A stretch of 64,000 nt of DNA from positions 2,480,001-2,544,000 of the forward strand of contig JAGYVD010000007.1 in NCBI GenBank assembly GCA_021209875.1. The letters are read 5' to 3'. The position numbers and the translations under genes are program-made. Below are positions 14,272 through 26,948 of this stretch, in pieces (position 1 is the stretch's first letter; each line of letters begins with the position of its first letter). This DNA comes from Rosellinia necatrix (Eukaryota > Ascomycota > Sordariomycetes > Xylariales > Xylariaceae). The notes beneath the pieces were generated by a model. It was given only the letters and a program-made list of their open reading frames with translations, was not told the DNA's origin and made no database searches.

Positions 14272-17200
14272 TTATATTTACTTATAAACTTTTTATATAA
14301 ATTATAAAAACTTAAAAAAAACTATATATTTTTATAATAATAAATATTTTTCATTTACTACAGCTTTTATTTTAATAAGATTAATATAAATATTATTAAT
14401 ATTTATTATATAGCTTAAAAACTTAGTCTATTTTATATAAAATTCTAACTTTTTAAATAAGCTTATAATTCTATATTTCATAGTTTTAAAACATTTTTAA
14501 AATATATATATAATAAGTTTTATATTATTAAAATAAAAAGAATATTATTTATGGGAACGTTATTAAAGTTATTTAAACATTTAATCAATATATTATTAAT
14601 ATATTTTTAAACTATAAAAGTTTATTAATTAAACTAAATAATAAAACTTTGTAATAATAAGCTTTATATTTAATATAATATATGATCATGTTTTTATTTT
14701 ATTAATATATTTTAATATAATAAAATGTTTATTATATATTAATTTTATAAAAGTTTTAACATTAAAAATATAAAACAGGGTTTCTTAATTGAACATAATA
14801 AATACTTGTTTTTTTTATAACTTTATTAAATTTTAAATAGTTTATATAATAATAAATTTTTTGCAAGCTTTTTAAGAAATAATATTCAAAAATATATAAT
14901 ATATTATTTAGCTTAATAAACTTTTTTATAAATTATTTCTTAAATATTTTTATATAGCGTGCAGCTTATTAAATAATATTTTATATAAAAATTATATTTT
15001 AAGTTTTTAAAACTTGCTGTTGATAAAATTTATTTTATAGTTTATTTATAGTTAAAAAAAGCAATTTATTTAAATTTTTTTTGATATGTTTAATAAATTA
15101 TAATATTTAAAAATATAAGTTTGAACATTTCTTTTTATATTTTTATTTTTTATGTTTTTGTTTTTTTTAATTAATTAATGTATTAATTTAATAAATGTGA
15201 GTAATTTATATTTAATTATTCATTTTATTTTTATATATTAACGTTTTAAAAGCGATAATATTAAAAATAATAATTTAAATATTTAGTTTTTTGTATATTA
15301 ATTTATACTGTTTTTTTTATTTAATACTGTTTAAAAACATCTGATTTTTAATTTAAAAATATAAATTGTTTTTATTTTATGTAACTTTTTTTGCTTTTAA
15401 GTTTTAAACATTTATTAAGCACAGGTATATTTTTAAGGTTTATTTTATTTTTTTATATTTTTTATATAAAGTTAGATTTTTTATAATTTTGATTTCTGTT
15501 ATTAATATTTTTTTATAGAAGGTTTTTTTAGCTTTTTTTTTAATTTTTTTTAATAAATATTTTTAAAGTTAATATTTCTGTTTTTGTTTTAATATTTATT
15601 TAATATTTTGAATGTTATAACTATATTTTAGTTTTATTTATAGCTAATATATAATAATATTTATAATTTTTAATAAATAAAATAAAGAATTAAATATATA
15701 TTATTTAAACTATTTTCTTTAATATTATTTTTATTTTATATTTAAAATATTAATAAAAATTTTTCAAATATTTTTTGTATATTTTTAAAATTAAAGATAA
15801 AATATAATTAATTGGTTGATTTATTTTTTATTATATTTAATTATTGATTTAAGTTTAAACTTATTTTTAATAAATTAGTTTAATAGCTTTATAATTTTTA
15901 ACAAAAATATATTTATATTTATATATATATTAGCTTTTATATTAATAAATATATTAAAAATAATAAATAACTGTTTATTTTATATATAAAATATAAATAT
16001 ACAATAAAAGTTTTTATTTAAATTATTATTTATTAAGTTTTTTAGTTTTTATATAATAATATTATTCTTAAAAAAGTTTATTTGTTTTGAAATTATTTTG
16101 TTTTTGTTTTTCTTCTGCATTTTTTTAATTTTAAAAAGCTGGTTTTAACTTTTTATTATTGTATTTATATAAATATTATATTAAGCTTAATTTATAGTTT
16201 TTATAAAATAGTTGTTAATAATATGTTTTTTTATTTATATTAAAATATTTATTTTTATTTATTAATTATTTTATTTTTTAATTATAAATTAGAGTTTTTA
16301 TTTCTTATAACTCTATTTATTAATAAAATTAATTATATTATTATAGCTAAAAAAGTTTAATATAATAAATATATATTATATTTTGTATATTATTTTTGTT
16401 TTATAAGCTTTGCTTTTTTTAATTTTTATAAACAAATAATAGGCTATTAAATATAATATTTTATATAAATGTTAAGATTTATAATATTTTATAAATCTTT
16501 CAACATAGTTTTAATAATTATATAAAATAATAACTTATTTTTAAATTTTCTTTTATTTAGTTATATTAAAACATGTTTTTTAATAAAATATATAAAATCT
16601 TTTTAAATTATATAAGTTTAATAAATATATACTTATTAACGTTTAAAACTTTATAATTAGCTTTTATTTTTTAAAACCTTTATATTGTTATAAATATTAT
16701 ATAAATATTATGTTAAATTTTTAAAATAATAATTATATTAAAATATTTATTAAATAAATATATAACCAAGTTTTTAATGGTTTTTTAATAAAATAATGCT
16801 TAATATTACTTATTTTTAAATTATTATTAGCATATTAGTTTATATTTATTTTAAAACAGCGAATTATATGTTAATATTATGTTTTAAATTTTATTTTATT
16901 TTTAAAACGTTATTATAAAACTTATTTGTAAACATTTTTATTAATTTTAATATTTCTTTTTCAAAATTTTAAAACATCTGTTTTTTTATATAACTTAATA
17001 AATTAACTATTTATAAATTAATTTCTTTCATAAGTTTTAAATATAATTTTAATAAACTGTTATAATTGTTAGTTTAATTATAATATAGTTTATAGCTATG
17101 TTATTATTTTAGCTTTCAAAAGTTTAAATATAAAAGTTAATATTTTTAATTTTATTTATATAATTTATTTAATTTTTTATATTTTAATAACACTTTTTAA

Positions 17201-17984
17201 ATATTAAATAATTATTTTTAAGCTTTTATTAGCTTTATTTTAATATTTTTAGTTATTTGTATCTCTTATTAAACGTTTTTTATATTTTATAATATAAATA
17301 TTAAATTTTAAAGCTTATTTTATACCAGTTTTTATTTATTTAATCATATAATATATAATAAAATAATAATTAATTATTATTTTAAATAACTCTAAATAGA
17401 TATATTTTTATTTTTATTTTATTAAAAAAATATTAAAAATATTAAAATTTATATAAAATTTATAAATAATTTTATATTAATAAGTTTATTAAAATTAAAC
17501 TAAATAAAGATGTTTTTTTTGCATAAGTTTTTAAAAAAGGCCTGTTAATTATTTTTATAATAATTCTAATAAAATTTTATATTAAAATATTAACGGTTTT
17601 ATAAAAAACTTATAAGTTTTATTATATAAAACAGCTTAAAAGTTTAAAGTTTTAATTTATAAATAAAACTTTTAAGCAAAATTAAACATTAAGTTTAATA
17701 TAGTTTTAATTTTAATATTAATTTTAATAATTAAATATATTATATTAACTTTTTAAAAATAATTTAAATATTTTTAATTTTAAACATATTATTAAAAGTT
17801 TTTTATAAAATATATTAATTATTTAAAAATTTTATATAATAAAATAACGTTTTAACATATTAAACTTTTAATACATATATAAATACTGCTAATAAAAAAG
17901 TTAATATTATATTGTTAATATGATTTTTATATAAAAATATTTAAAAAACAGTTCTAATATTTTAAAATAAAATATTCTATAAAT

Positions 17985-18230
17985 TATTACACTAGTTATA
18001 AATAAATAGTTCAAGCTTTAATAATAAATAATATATTATATAAAAAATCTATAAAAAAAAAAAAAAAGCAAGCGGAAGAAATTAGCCCACTAGAATTCTG
18101 GCTAAGTGCAGGTGTGTAGGGTAGGTCCAGTCTGTGCGCTACAGCTGGTCTGTGCGCCCTAGTTGGCAACAGGTGTACAGATATGGGTCCGTGCCACATG
18201 CCGGATTGGCTAACTAGTTATCCGTGACTA
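17985..18230 (-). repeat. Right LTR of A1
   Basis: Begins TATTACACTAGTTATAAATAA, the RIP form of TGTTGCACCAGTCATAAATAA, and ends TTATCCGTGACTA. The inner 80 bases are RIP-mutated. The outer 165 bases (from about 18065) are the least mutated A-family LTR sequence in the window, for example TGGCTAAGTGCAGG and GGTCCAGTCTGTGCGC. An antisense open frame of about 60 codons across it is incidental. Confidence 0.85.
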
Positions 18231-18420
18231 AGATGTTTAAATTTTTAAACTAGCTTTTAATTAACCGGCGTTATATTATTATACTGCGGCTGCAAATATA
18301 ACCTGTAATATTTTTTGCTTGCGATCTTCAGAATATAAAGCTTTTATTTGTTTTTAAAAAAATATTTTTATCAAAATATTTTAAACATAATTTTTTAATA
18401 AGTGAATTTTTAGGTTTATA
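18231..18420. other. AT-rich flank right of A1, no gene
   Basis: Moderately RIP-mutated DNA with a few retained G+C words (AACCGGCG, GCGGCTGC, GCTTGCGATC). It does not continue the E-family sequence that flanks A1 on the left, which is why a simple insertion of A1 into E cannot be confirmed. Confidence 0.5.
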
Positions 18421-18760
18421 TATATTATCGTTGTTGAATGGGCTTTGTACATGCGATGCACATACTGTTCATGCGTGAAACAGAATACAACTTTTTGTTA
18501 TACAATGTTTATTATGTTTAATGATTTTATTTAAGTAATTATTATGCGTAGCATTATTTCAAGTTTTATACAAGAATTCTATTAGCGCACGACCTATTAA
18601 AATAACAGCAATAACACAGCCTGTTTTATATATAAAGCATATATGCTGTATATATATACGTGATATATACGCTATATGTTTGTATAAAACATATGCATGT
18701 ACAACAGCTGTGAGTAACTATAACTAACTGCTATAGCTCTAATAATCGGAGTAAATATTA
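18421..18760. other. Low-RIP island, unassigned
   Basis: This segment keeps many CpA and TpG dinucleotides (TACATGCGATGCACATAC, CATGCGTGAAACAG, TACAACAGCTGTGAG) while its surroundings have almost none. It contains short degenerate TATA/ACGC runs between about 18640 and 18700. I looked for TG...CA ends with a 5-bp duplication, terminal inverted repeats and an open frame, and found none. It has no second copy in the window, which may be why RIP spared it. Confidence 0.5.
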
Positions 18761-19829
18761 AGCTTTTTATATAATTTTCTAGCTTTTTATTTAATTTTTT
18801 ACGTTTAATTTTATAGTTTAATCTGCTTATAAATAAAAATATTTTATATATATATTTATATTTTATTTACGTTTTTCCGGCTTTTTATTGCTTGTTTAAT
18901 TAGCTGGAGTTAGCTTGTTTTTAATTTGTTTATTAATCAGCGTTTTTATTATTATAAAATTTATAACGCTTTTAAAGCGCTATAAATAACTGTTTTTTTT
19001 ACGCGTTATAATTGTTTTATTTTTAAACCTTTTTATTAAAGCTATTTTTAGCTTAAAAGTTATTTTTAAAATAATAAGTTTTTGCTGTTATATTCAAAAA
19101 GCTAGTTTTTAGTTTAAAATCTGCGCCGCTAGCGCATTTATTTTTAATTTATATTTATTAGTTTAATTAACCGGGCTATAAATAAAAATGTTTATAATAT
19201 TTTTTATATTTTTAAAAACTATACATGATATATTTTTAAGCTTTTATTTATTATTTGTTTTATGCTGCTGTTTATTAAAATATATTTTTTAAATCTAATC
19301 GTAAAAAATATTTCTAAGTTGCTAGCAATTTTTGTAATAAAATTAAATTAATTATTAAAAAGTTATATTAAAATTAAAATCGTGCAATTTTTTTATTAAA
19401 ATATATTATCTTTTTAAACTATTATTTTTTTATTAATTTTTTAATTAAAATTAATAATCTTTCTATATAAATTTTAATATATATAAAACTACAGCTTTTT
19501 AATTTTTTTAATTTTTATAACCTTTGTTGAAATTTTATTAAGCTCATATATTTTAGTTTTATTAATTATAAACTAAAACTTATTATAAAGCTTAAAACGC
19601 TAAAGATAAATATTTCTAGCTTTATTTAAATATAAGCATTTATAATTTTTTTAGCCGGCTAAATTATTTTAGCGTATTTTTTAAGTTTTATTAATTAAAT
19701 ATGTTGGTATATTAATAAAAAATCTATTTTATATTTATTAGCTTATTAAATTTATAAATATTTTAAACTCATTTCTTTTATTTTTTTGCTTATATTTATA
19801 AATTATAATATTAAAATTTTTGTTATTAA
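18761..19829. other. RIP-degraded DNA, possible old coding relic
   Basis: T-rich on + with scattered GC words (GCGCCGCTAGCGC near 19125, AGCTGGAGTTAGC near 18902). Read on the minus strand it is A-rich with occasional lysine/arginine-rich codon runs, as might remain from a transposon gene, but stops are too frequent to define a product. No match elsewhere in the window was found. Confidence 0.4.
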
Positions 19830-19930
19830 TTAGGTTCTACTAGGGTCAGGGCTCTACCACCTAACTTCCCCTTCTATAACCCTAACTCTTAGGCATATTA
19901 GGCTTAAAATAGCCCTGAATTTGTTTATCA
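19830..19930. repeat. Short dispersed repeat C, copy 1
   Basis: About 100 bp matching 25501-25597. Shared landmarks are CTCTACNACNTAACTT, ATAACNNTAACTCTTAGGCA, and TTAAAATAGCCCT. This copy is nearly unmutated and copy 2 is its RIP derivative. It contains an inverted repeat, TCAGGGCT (19846-19853) and AGCCCTGA (19911-19918), which could be the stem of a small foldback element. No flanking duplication was identified. No frame. Confidence 0.7.
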
Positions 19931-22900
19931 GAACAAAAAAAAAAATAATAGATTAAATATTTTAATATTAAAAAAACGTTTAAAAGCTGCAACAATATTA
20001 TATTTATAACGATGTTTTTTTGTTTTAAAGCTAATAACGCAGCAAAAAATATATAAGCTAAAACTTTATTTTTAGTAATTATATAAATTAAATCTTTTAA
20101 TAATATAGATAATATTACGATTTTTAGCTTATTACCGACTTATATTTGCACCGAATTAAATTTATAATTTTTTTTAAAAAAACAAGCTAGAGCTAATACA
20201 GCAACCATTTTTTTATTTTTAAAAAAAAAAATCGTTTAACGTAATCTATGCTTTTATTTATAACATTTTAAACATAAAAAAAAAAACTTTAGCTAAACTA
20301 ATTTAAATTTAAAATCAGGCTAAATTTAGCCCGTTTAAAAAGTTTAAACTTAAATTTTAAGTTTATTAAAATATATAAGTTATTTTTTATAGTTTAATTA
20401 ATAGCAGGTTAGTTTTTTAAAATTAATTAAAAATAAATTATAGCAATATTTTGCAGCAACTTTAAACTAATAAACTTAATTAAGCTATAAATAAAAAGTA
20501 TATATATTTTAAATATAGCTATAGCTTTATATACAAACTAAAAAAAAATATTATAATATAAATAATATTTTTATTTAAATATAAAATTTTTAATTTTATA
20601 ATAATTTATGTATAATTATTTAAATTATAATCGTATATAATTTTAGCTATAAATAATATTATTTATATAATATATAAATTAAATTTAATATATAAACTAA
20701 AAGCAGTAATTTTTTTTATAGCAGCTTGTATAAAATATTATTTAATAATTTTATATATAGCTGCTTTATAGTTAAAATAAAATTAAAAATAAAAATTTAA
20801 TTATTTATTAGTTATAGCTTTAAAAGCAATAAACTATGTTAGTTTAATAACAGATTAAACTAAAAATAATTTATATTTAAACATATTTTATTAAAAAATA
20901 AACTTTATAATAAATAAAATAATTATAACTATATTAAAGCCGGCTTAGTTTTATACTGCTATAAACATATATGCTGCTGCTATAAAAGCATATATAAAAA
21001 ACTAGCTTATATTAAAAAAAAAGCCTAGAATAAATCGGCTGTTTTATAACCTAGTTATAGCTTAATAATTTAATTAAAACTTAACCTATATTTATTTTAA
21101 AAGCAACTTAAAATATTATTAATTATTTAAATAATAATATTAGTTTTAAAGCTATTATTTAAACCTGTAGTAAATATAACACTAAAGTTTAAAGTTTTTA
21201 ATTAAATAAACTTTTTATTTATAGCTTTTTTTGGTTTTTTTTTAACTTAAATTTTAATAAAAAACGTTATAAAACTATTTAAATAATTTAAAAAAGCTAT
21301 TAATTAATATTTTATGCTATAAAGTTTATTTAAGCTGTAAAAACTATTTTAATTTGGGCTGCTTAAATAATTTAAAATTAGCTAATAAAAACTATTTAAT
21401 AATTAAATAATAAATTAAAGCAGATTTAATATAAAATTAGATTATAAAATAAAGTAGTTTTATAAGCTTAGTTTATTTTTTTTTAAGCTTAGTTTTAAAA
21501 TTTTTTAAAAAATAACGTTAAATATATTACCTGTTTTTTTTTAAAAACGGCTTAATTAATAACTAAATCTAACCTAAAATAACAGCGCTTAAATATTTAA
21601 TAATATAATAAATGTTTAATTTAGTTTAAGCTGCAGGCTTAAATATATATTTTATTAAAAAAAACTTAAAAAACATGTTTTAATTAGTCCTAGTTATATT
21701 TTTATAATAAATACTGTTTAAATTTAAATAAAAATTAAGGTTTTTTTATAAAAATTATTTTTTGTTTAGCTTATATACAGCTTTTTTATTTTTAACCTAT
21801 TTATTAAAAATTTACATTAAATTTTAAGAGCTTTTTCTGTTTATATTAATAATATATTATTTAAATAATTTTATTTTTATAATATTTATATTATATATTT
21901 AAAAATACTTAATATTTATTAAAAATATAACTGTTTTTAAACGCGTTAAACTTAATTTTAAACTATAATAAAAACTGTAAAATATCTACGTAAAAGTTTT
22001 TAATATTAAAATTAATACGTTTTTAATATAAGCATAGCTTATTAATAAAAAAAACAAAAATAAAGCAAATTATATTTAAAATAATATTAAAACCGCAGAT
22101 ATTTTATAAAAAACTAAAAAGTTGTAAGCTATTTAAGCTTTTATGTTATAATAATTTTAATTAATAAAGCTTTTTTTATAACATATAAATATTATTATTT
22201 AAATTTAGCTTATAGCTGCTTTAATTATTATTTAAATATATAATATAAAACTTTATTTAATAGTTTAACGTTTTAAAAATTTTAATAAAATATTTATATT
22301 AAATATAAATAACTATTTAATTTATTATTTATTTATAAACGTTTTAAAATTAAAACTTAATAAATTTTAATTTAAAATATAAATAAATATTTATAACTAA
22401 TATATAACGCTATTTATTTTTAAAAACTAAGCTTATAGTTATTTATGCTTTAAAAATAAAATATTATAAAATATTAATATTTTTAAAATTATAACAATTT
22501 AAATCGCGTTTTAATATTAATATATATATTAAATATTTAATATTATAATTATTTATATAAATAATATAACTACGCAAGCTAGTTTAATTAATATATTTAT
22601 AAAAACTTTTATTATTATATTTGCTCCGTAAAATATTTGTTTTAGCTGTATAAAATAATATCTATTTTAAGTTAAACAGGTTATATTATAAAATAATAGT
22701 TTAACTAATGCTTTATTTTAAGTTAAATTTATAATAATTATTAACTTATATTTTAATTAGCAGTTTTTATTAAAAGCAACTTAACTCTATGTTTTTAAAC
22801 AAAATCTAAAACAATAATTTATTTTATTATAAAAATAATTATATTTATTTATTATATATAAGCTTAATAAATTTAACTTAAAAAACATACAACGTTATAG

Positions 22901-25316
22901 CAAACTTATATAAAAACTAATACTTTTGCTAAAACAGGCCAGCTTAGCCTATATTAGCATAAACTTTTGCTTTATATATATATAACCGCGCATTTAATTT
23001 TTTACAGCAGCCTGTTTAAAACTTAACTTTAAACAAATATATATTTATATTACGTTTAATTTATATTAACTTATTTTTAAACATGCAAATTTTTAAACAT
23101 TTATATATTAAACATTTAATTTAAAAAGCAGCATATTTTTTCTCTTATAAATAAAGCAACTTTATTAAAGCTTTAATTTTAAAACAACTTTTAACCGAAC
23201 TAATATTAAATAAAACTACAGCAGATAAAAACTTATATAATAAACTAATAATTAACGCAGCTTTTATAATAGTTTAGCACAGCTTTTTATAATTAAGTAA
23301 AATTATATATAATAAATTTAACTTATAAAAGCTTTATAAATAAGCCGCTTTAAGCTTATTAAAATTATTAATTTAACTTTTAATAAATAAAAACTATTTT
23401 TAAAGATTATTACGCAAAATAAAAATAAACAAAAAACGTTTTAAAATAAATATAATAATAAGCGCTATAAACAGCCTATTATATTTAATTATTTATGTAG
23501 CAAACTTTTTTAAAATAAAATATTATTTTAACATATATACGCGATTTATTATTATTTTTTTATTTTATATATAGCGTTTTTTTAAAAATTAAAACATTTT
23601 AAATTTTATAAAACCGCTTATTACGTTTAAAAGTTAATTATAATATATATTTAAGTTATAATTTTAAATAAAACGCCGTTTAATATATATATAACGTAAA
23701 CATAAATAAAAACAATATAAAACTTTTAAGCTGTTAAATATTAAACGTAATAAAACGTTATTATAAAACGTTTTTAATTAAAATATTAAAAGCTAATAAA
23801 CGCTTTATATTTAATATAAGCTTAAACTATTTTATATTATAAAAACTAATAAAAAAATTAAATTTTAAATATATTTGTTGTTTTATTTTAAAAGTTTACT
23901 TAATATTAAATTCGCGTTAAATTTGCTTTTATTAATAAATAAATAAATACACCTGGTATAAACGTTAAATTTATTGCAAATTTGCTTTTAATTTTAGCAA
24001 AATCTAGCAGTAGTATATTTAATTAACTATATAGCAAATTTACAGCAAATTTACTTTAGACTACTAAATAAAAAAATATATATATTATTATATATTAAAT
24101 TTATATTAAGTTTATAATAAAACGTAAAATAATTAAACTATTTAAAAATATTTTATATTATATATTTTTATTTAACGTTTAAGCTATCGCGTATTAAATT
24201 TAAGCTTAATTTATAACTAATTTATTTATTAACGGCTTTTAGCGTTAAAATATTTAAAAAAAAACTTTTATTAAGCAAATTTGTATTTTTTTTGCTATAA
24301 CTTTTATTATTTTTATTATTATTTATATTATCGTCTATATTATTATTATTGCTATTATTGTTGTTATCGTTGTTATTATTAAAAGTTTTTACTATAGCAG
24401 CTTTTTTAATTTGTTTTTATTTTAAATTTTAATTTTAAACTTTATTAATAGCTTTATATAGTAAAACTTTATAATTAATATTAAATTTATTATAAATTTG
24501 CAGCAAATTTTTATTTCTAGCGTTTTAAAATATTTTATAAATATTTAATATAATATAATTATAACGTGCGGCTGCCCAGGCCTGCATAAATAAATCTTAT
24601 TATTTTTTAACTTTTATATTGTTTATATTAATCTAGCAGTAAATTAGCATTAAATTTGCTATATATTAGTTTTAATAACTTATATTAAAACATTTATTTA
24701 AACGGTTTTTTTAAACTTTTATATAATATATATATTTAAAAATTTATGTATTAATATTGTTTATATAAAAAACGTTTATATTTTATATAAGTTAATATTA
24801 AATTTGTTTTAAATTATAACTATTAATTTTATAACATAAAATATATAATAAATATAATAAACCTACCGTTTAATTATTATAACAGGCTTTTAATTTATAA
24901 TAAATTAACATTAAATTTAAAAAAAATTCGCTAAAAAACTTATTTTTGCTACACGATTTTAATAACAGCAGGCCAAAAAACTAGTAATAAATTAACACGT
25001 TTTTATTTAAAATTAAAAATATTATTATTTATTAAAACCTAGGCGCTAATATATTATTAACGTTTTAAATTTAAAACAAATTTATATTATATTATTATAT
25101 TTATTAAAAAAAAAATTATAAAAACTAAAAAAAAAAGCTTTTATTTATAGACCTAGCTATATTTTTTATTTTGTTTAGCTAGCCCTACTTAAAAAATTTA
25201 CTTTATTATATCTAGTTATATATTTTTAACCTTTTTTTATCCTATAGATTAATTATATCTTTTAATTTTTATTATTTTATTTATAAATAAAATAAACGCT
25301 TAAAATATAAGTTTAA
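19931..25316. other. 5.4-kb RIP-degraded block, no gene
   Basis: Long A/T-rich relic bounded by the C and D repeats. Retained GC words are scattered and frames are closed throughout. I could not align it to the A, B, E or H internal regions. Its length and residual codon-like texture suggest a degraded autonomous transposon. A short trinucleotide-rich stretch (TTATTATTATTG variants) lies near 24300-24385. The family is not recognised. Confidence 0.5.
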
Positions 25317-25495
25317 ATATTTTTCCAGCTAGCTTTTTAAGCCCGACTATATATTAAATTTAACGCTAAAAAATAAATATACGTTTGCTACATTTTTAGC
25401 TGCAGCTTTATATTAAAAACAACCTGTATTAAACTTACGCTTCTCCTTAAAATATATGCTATTTATACTGCGCAGTATACCTTATTAATAATATA
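25317..25495. repeat. Repeat D, copy 1 (RIP-mutated)
   Basis: About 180 bp, directly repeated at 25676-25853. Shared words are AGCTAGCTTTTTAAGCC, ATTAAATTTAACGCTAAA, TTTAGCTGC and ATGCTATTTA. This copy has most G and C of copy 2 converted (CTTACGCTTCTCCTT against CTCACGCTCCCCCCC). No open frame. Function unknown. Confidence 0.75.
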
Positions 25496-25500
25496 AATAA

Positions 25501-25597
25501 TTAAGTTTTATTAAAGTTAAAGCTCTACTACTTAACTTTTTTTTTTATAACTTTAACTCTTAGGCATATTAAGCTTAAAATAGCCCTAAATTTGTTC
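25501..25597. repeat. Short dispersed repeat C, copy 2 (RIP-mutated)
   Basis: Same orientation as copy 1 at 19830. GGTTCTACTAGGGTCAGGG of copy 1 reads here as AGTTTTATTAAAGTTAAAG. It lies between the two D copies, giving a D-C-D order with a D-to-D period of about 359 bp. Confidence 0.7.
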
Positions 25598-25675
25598 TAC
25601 TTACTACCTGATAATAACAGGCTATTAAAAAAAAATTAGGTTTTTTTAGTTAATAAATAGCATATATAACATAAG

Positions 25676-25853
25676 GTATTTTTTTAGCTAGCTTTTTAAG
25701 CCTAACTATATATTAAATTTAACGCTAAAAAATAAGTATACGTTTATTACACTTTTAGCTGCGGCTTTATATTAAAAGCGACCCATATTAGGCTCACGCT
25801 CCCCCCCAGAATACATGCTATTTACACTGCGCGGTGTGCCCTGTTAGTGATAT
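25676..25853. repeat. Repeat D, copy 2 (well preserved)
   Basis: The less mutated D copy. It keeps GCGACCCATATTAGGC, CACGCTCCCCCCC and CACTGCGCGGTG, the last being a near-perfect inverted repeat around TGCGCG. The neighbouring copy 1 is heavily converted although the two are adjacent and similar in length, so mutation was asymmetric. Confidence 0.75.
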
Positions 25854-26157
25854 AGAATTTTATTAAAATAAGAAAAAAATTTTTAACAACTTATATTTAA
25901 TTAAAATAATAAATTATTAGCATTTTTAATCAGGCGTTATATAAGCATTTATATACTGCTAAAATGTTTTTTGCTGCAAATATTTTATTTATATTACAAA
26001 GCTTTAAAATTACTGCTTTTTAATGTTTTTGTTTTTATTTTTTATATTATATTCTTATTTTAACTTTGCTTTTAAAAGCTTTTATAATAATTGTTTAATC
26101 TTTTTATGAAATAATGATGCAAAAAAAAATAAAACAAGCAAAATTAGATTATATAAA
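25854..26157. other. AT-rich spacer, nothing recognised
   Basis: About 300 bp of A/T-rich DNA between repeat D and the E solo LTR. No repeat match or open frame. Its last five bases, ATAAA, are the left target-site duplication of that LTR. Confidence 0.6.
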
Positions 26158-26360
26158 TAATACGCGGGCGTAGAGGGAGCGCTTACATAAGCCCCTCGCT
26201 TGGGGTGCTGTGGCATGTGGCCACATGCACAACCTAATTGGGCCTAGCCCCATGTATGTGGGCCCTAGCCCACACCTAGGTAAAACTTTAGCTTAGCCTA
26301 GATTTGCTAGTTCTTCATCTTTTATAATACACACTTTACACCCCCTTGGTGCACCTCTCA
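26158..26360 (+). repeat. Solo LTR of family E (nearly intact)
   Basis: 203 bp, beginning TAATACGCGGGCG (TGATACGCGC in the best copy) and ending GGTGCACCTCTCA, flanked by the perfect 5-bp duplication ATAAA (26153-26157 and 26361-26365). Its length equals that of the three other E LTRs. It retains GAGGGAGCGCTTACATAAGC, CCCCTCGCTTGGGG, GTGGCCAC and TTTATAATACACACTTTA, which are converted in the LTRs of the full-length element. It probably arose by LTR-LTR recombination, leaving a single 203-bp copy, too short to be an efficient RIP target by itself. Confidence 0.92.
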
Positions 26361-26948
26361 ATAAAGCAAAAATTAAGTTTTTAAACATAAAATGAAAGTT
26401 TTCGATATTTATACTAATAATAATTTTTATACATATAATATTAACTGTTTTATTTATTTATTTATATAAAGTTATATAATGGCATTAAAAATAAGCTTTG
26501 TTTTAACATGGAATAAAATATTTTATTTAAATTTTTAAAAGCTTAATAACAATTTTTTAAATAATAAGTTTAAAAATATTAACTCTTAAAAACTCTGTTT
26601 GGTTAAAATTTTTATATAAAACTTTGTATATATATATTTTTTATATATTATATTTTTCTTTTCTTGCTTAAAATATATTATTGCTAATTTTTGCGTTAAT
26701 TATATAACAAACAATTTTAAATTATATGCTAAGCTTTTATTATTAAAATGAATGAACGTTTAAATATTTTTTATTTAAACGTCATGTTTTAAATAAATAT
26801 ATTATCGATTTTAAATAAAATAGTTTTTAAAAAAGCATTTATTTTACTTATTATAATTAAAGCTATTATTATAAAAGCAAAAATAACGTAGTATTTATTT
26901 TAAAAGCTGTAGTAAAATTTAAAACTTTAAAACTAAAATATAAAAAAT
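26361..26948. other. AT-rich DNA, no gene
   Basis: Moderately mutated DNA with no recognisable repeat, frame or motif. The last bases, AAAAAT, form the left candidate duplication of repeat F copy 2. Confidence 0.5.

Larger units (their letters stand above)
3914..18230 (-). mobile_element. LTR retrotransposon A1, interrupted by element B
   Basis: A1 has direct repeats at 3914-4160 and 17985-18230. The sequence between them matches A2 (41138-47752) in two blocks, about 4160-6560 with 41390-43790 and about 14280-17985 with 43800-47505. A1 minus the B insertion is about 6.6 kb, nearly identical to A2. The + strand is T-rich. A pyrimidine tract lies just inside the left LTR (4161-4175), which reads as a polypurine tract on the minus strand, so transcription was probably minus. 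No gag or pol frame survives RIP. Unlike A2, the flanks GCAGG (left) and AGATG (right) do not form a target-site duplication, so the two ends may not derive from one simple insertion. Confidence 0.85.

Noticed and set aside
18011..18199. Open frame of 62 codons on the minus strand
   Set aside because: It covers most of the right LTR of A1, which is present in four copies as non-coding LTR sequence; the other copies do not keep the frame.
18060..18230. A-LTR as a tRNA-derived SINE
   Set aside because: TGGCTAAGTGCAGG resembles an A box and GGTCCAGTC weakly a B box, but the four copies sit in pairs at the ends of 6.6-kb matching bodies, which makes them LTRs.
19878..19890. Telomere-like CCCTAA in repeat C
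   Set aside because: Only a single unit (ATAACCCTAACTC) occurs, with no array, and copy 2 aligns over the whole 100-bp repeat, so the motif is incidental.
25501..25597. Repeat C as an LTR pair bounding 19830-25597
   Set aside because: The two C copies are in direct orientation 5.6 kb apart, but they are only about 100 bp long, lack TG...CA ends and show no flanking duplication, and copy 2 lies between D repeats.
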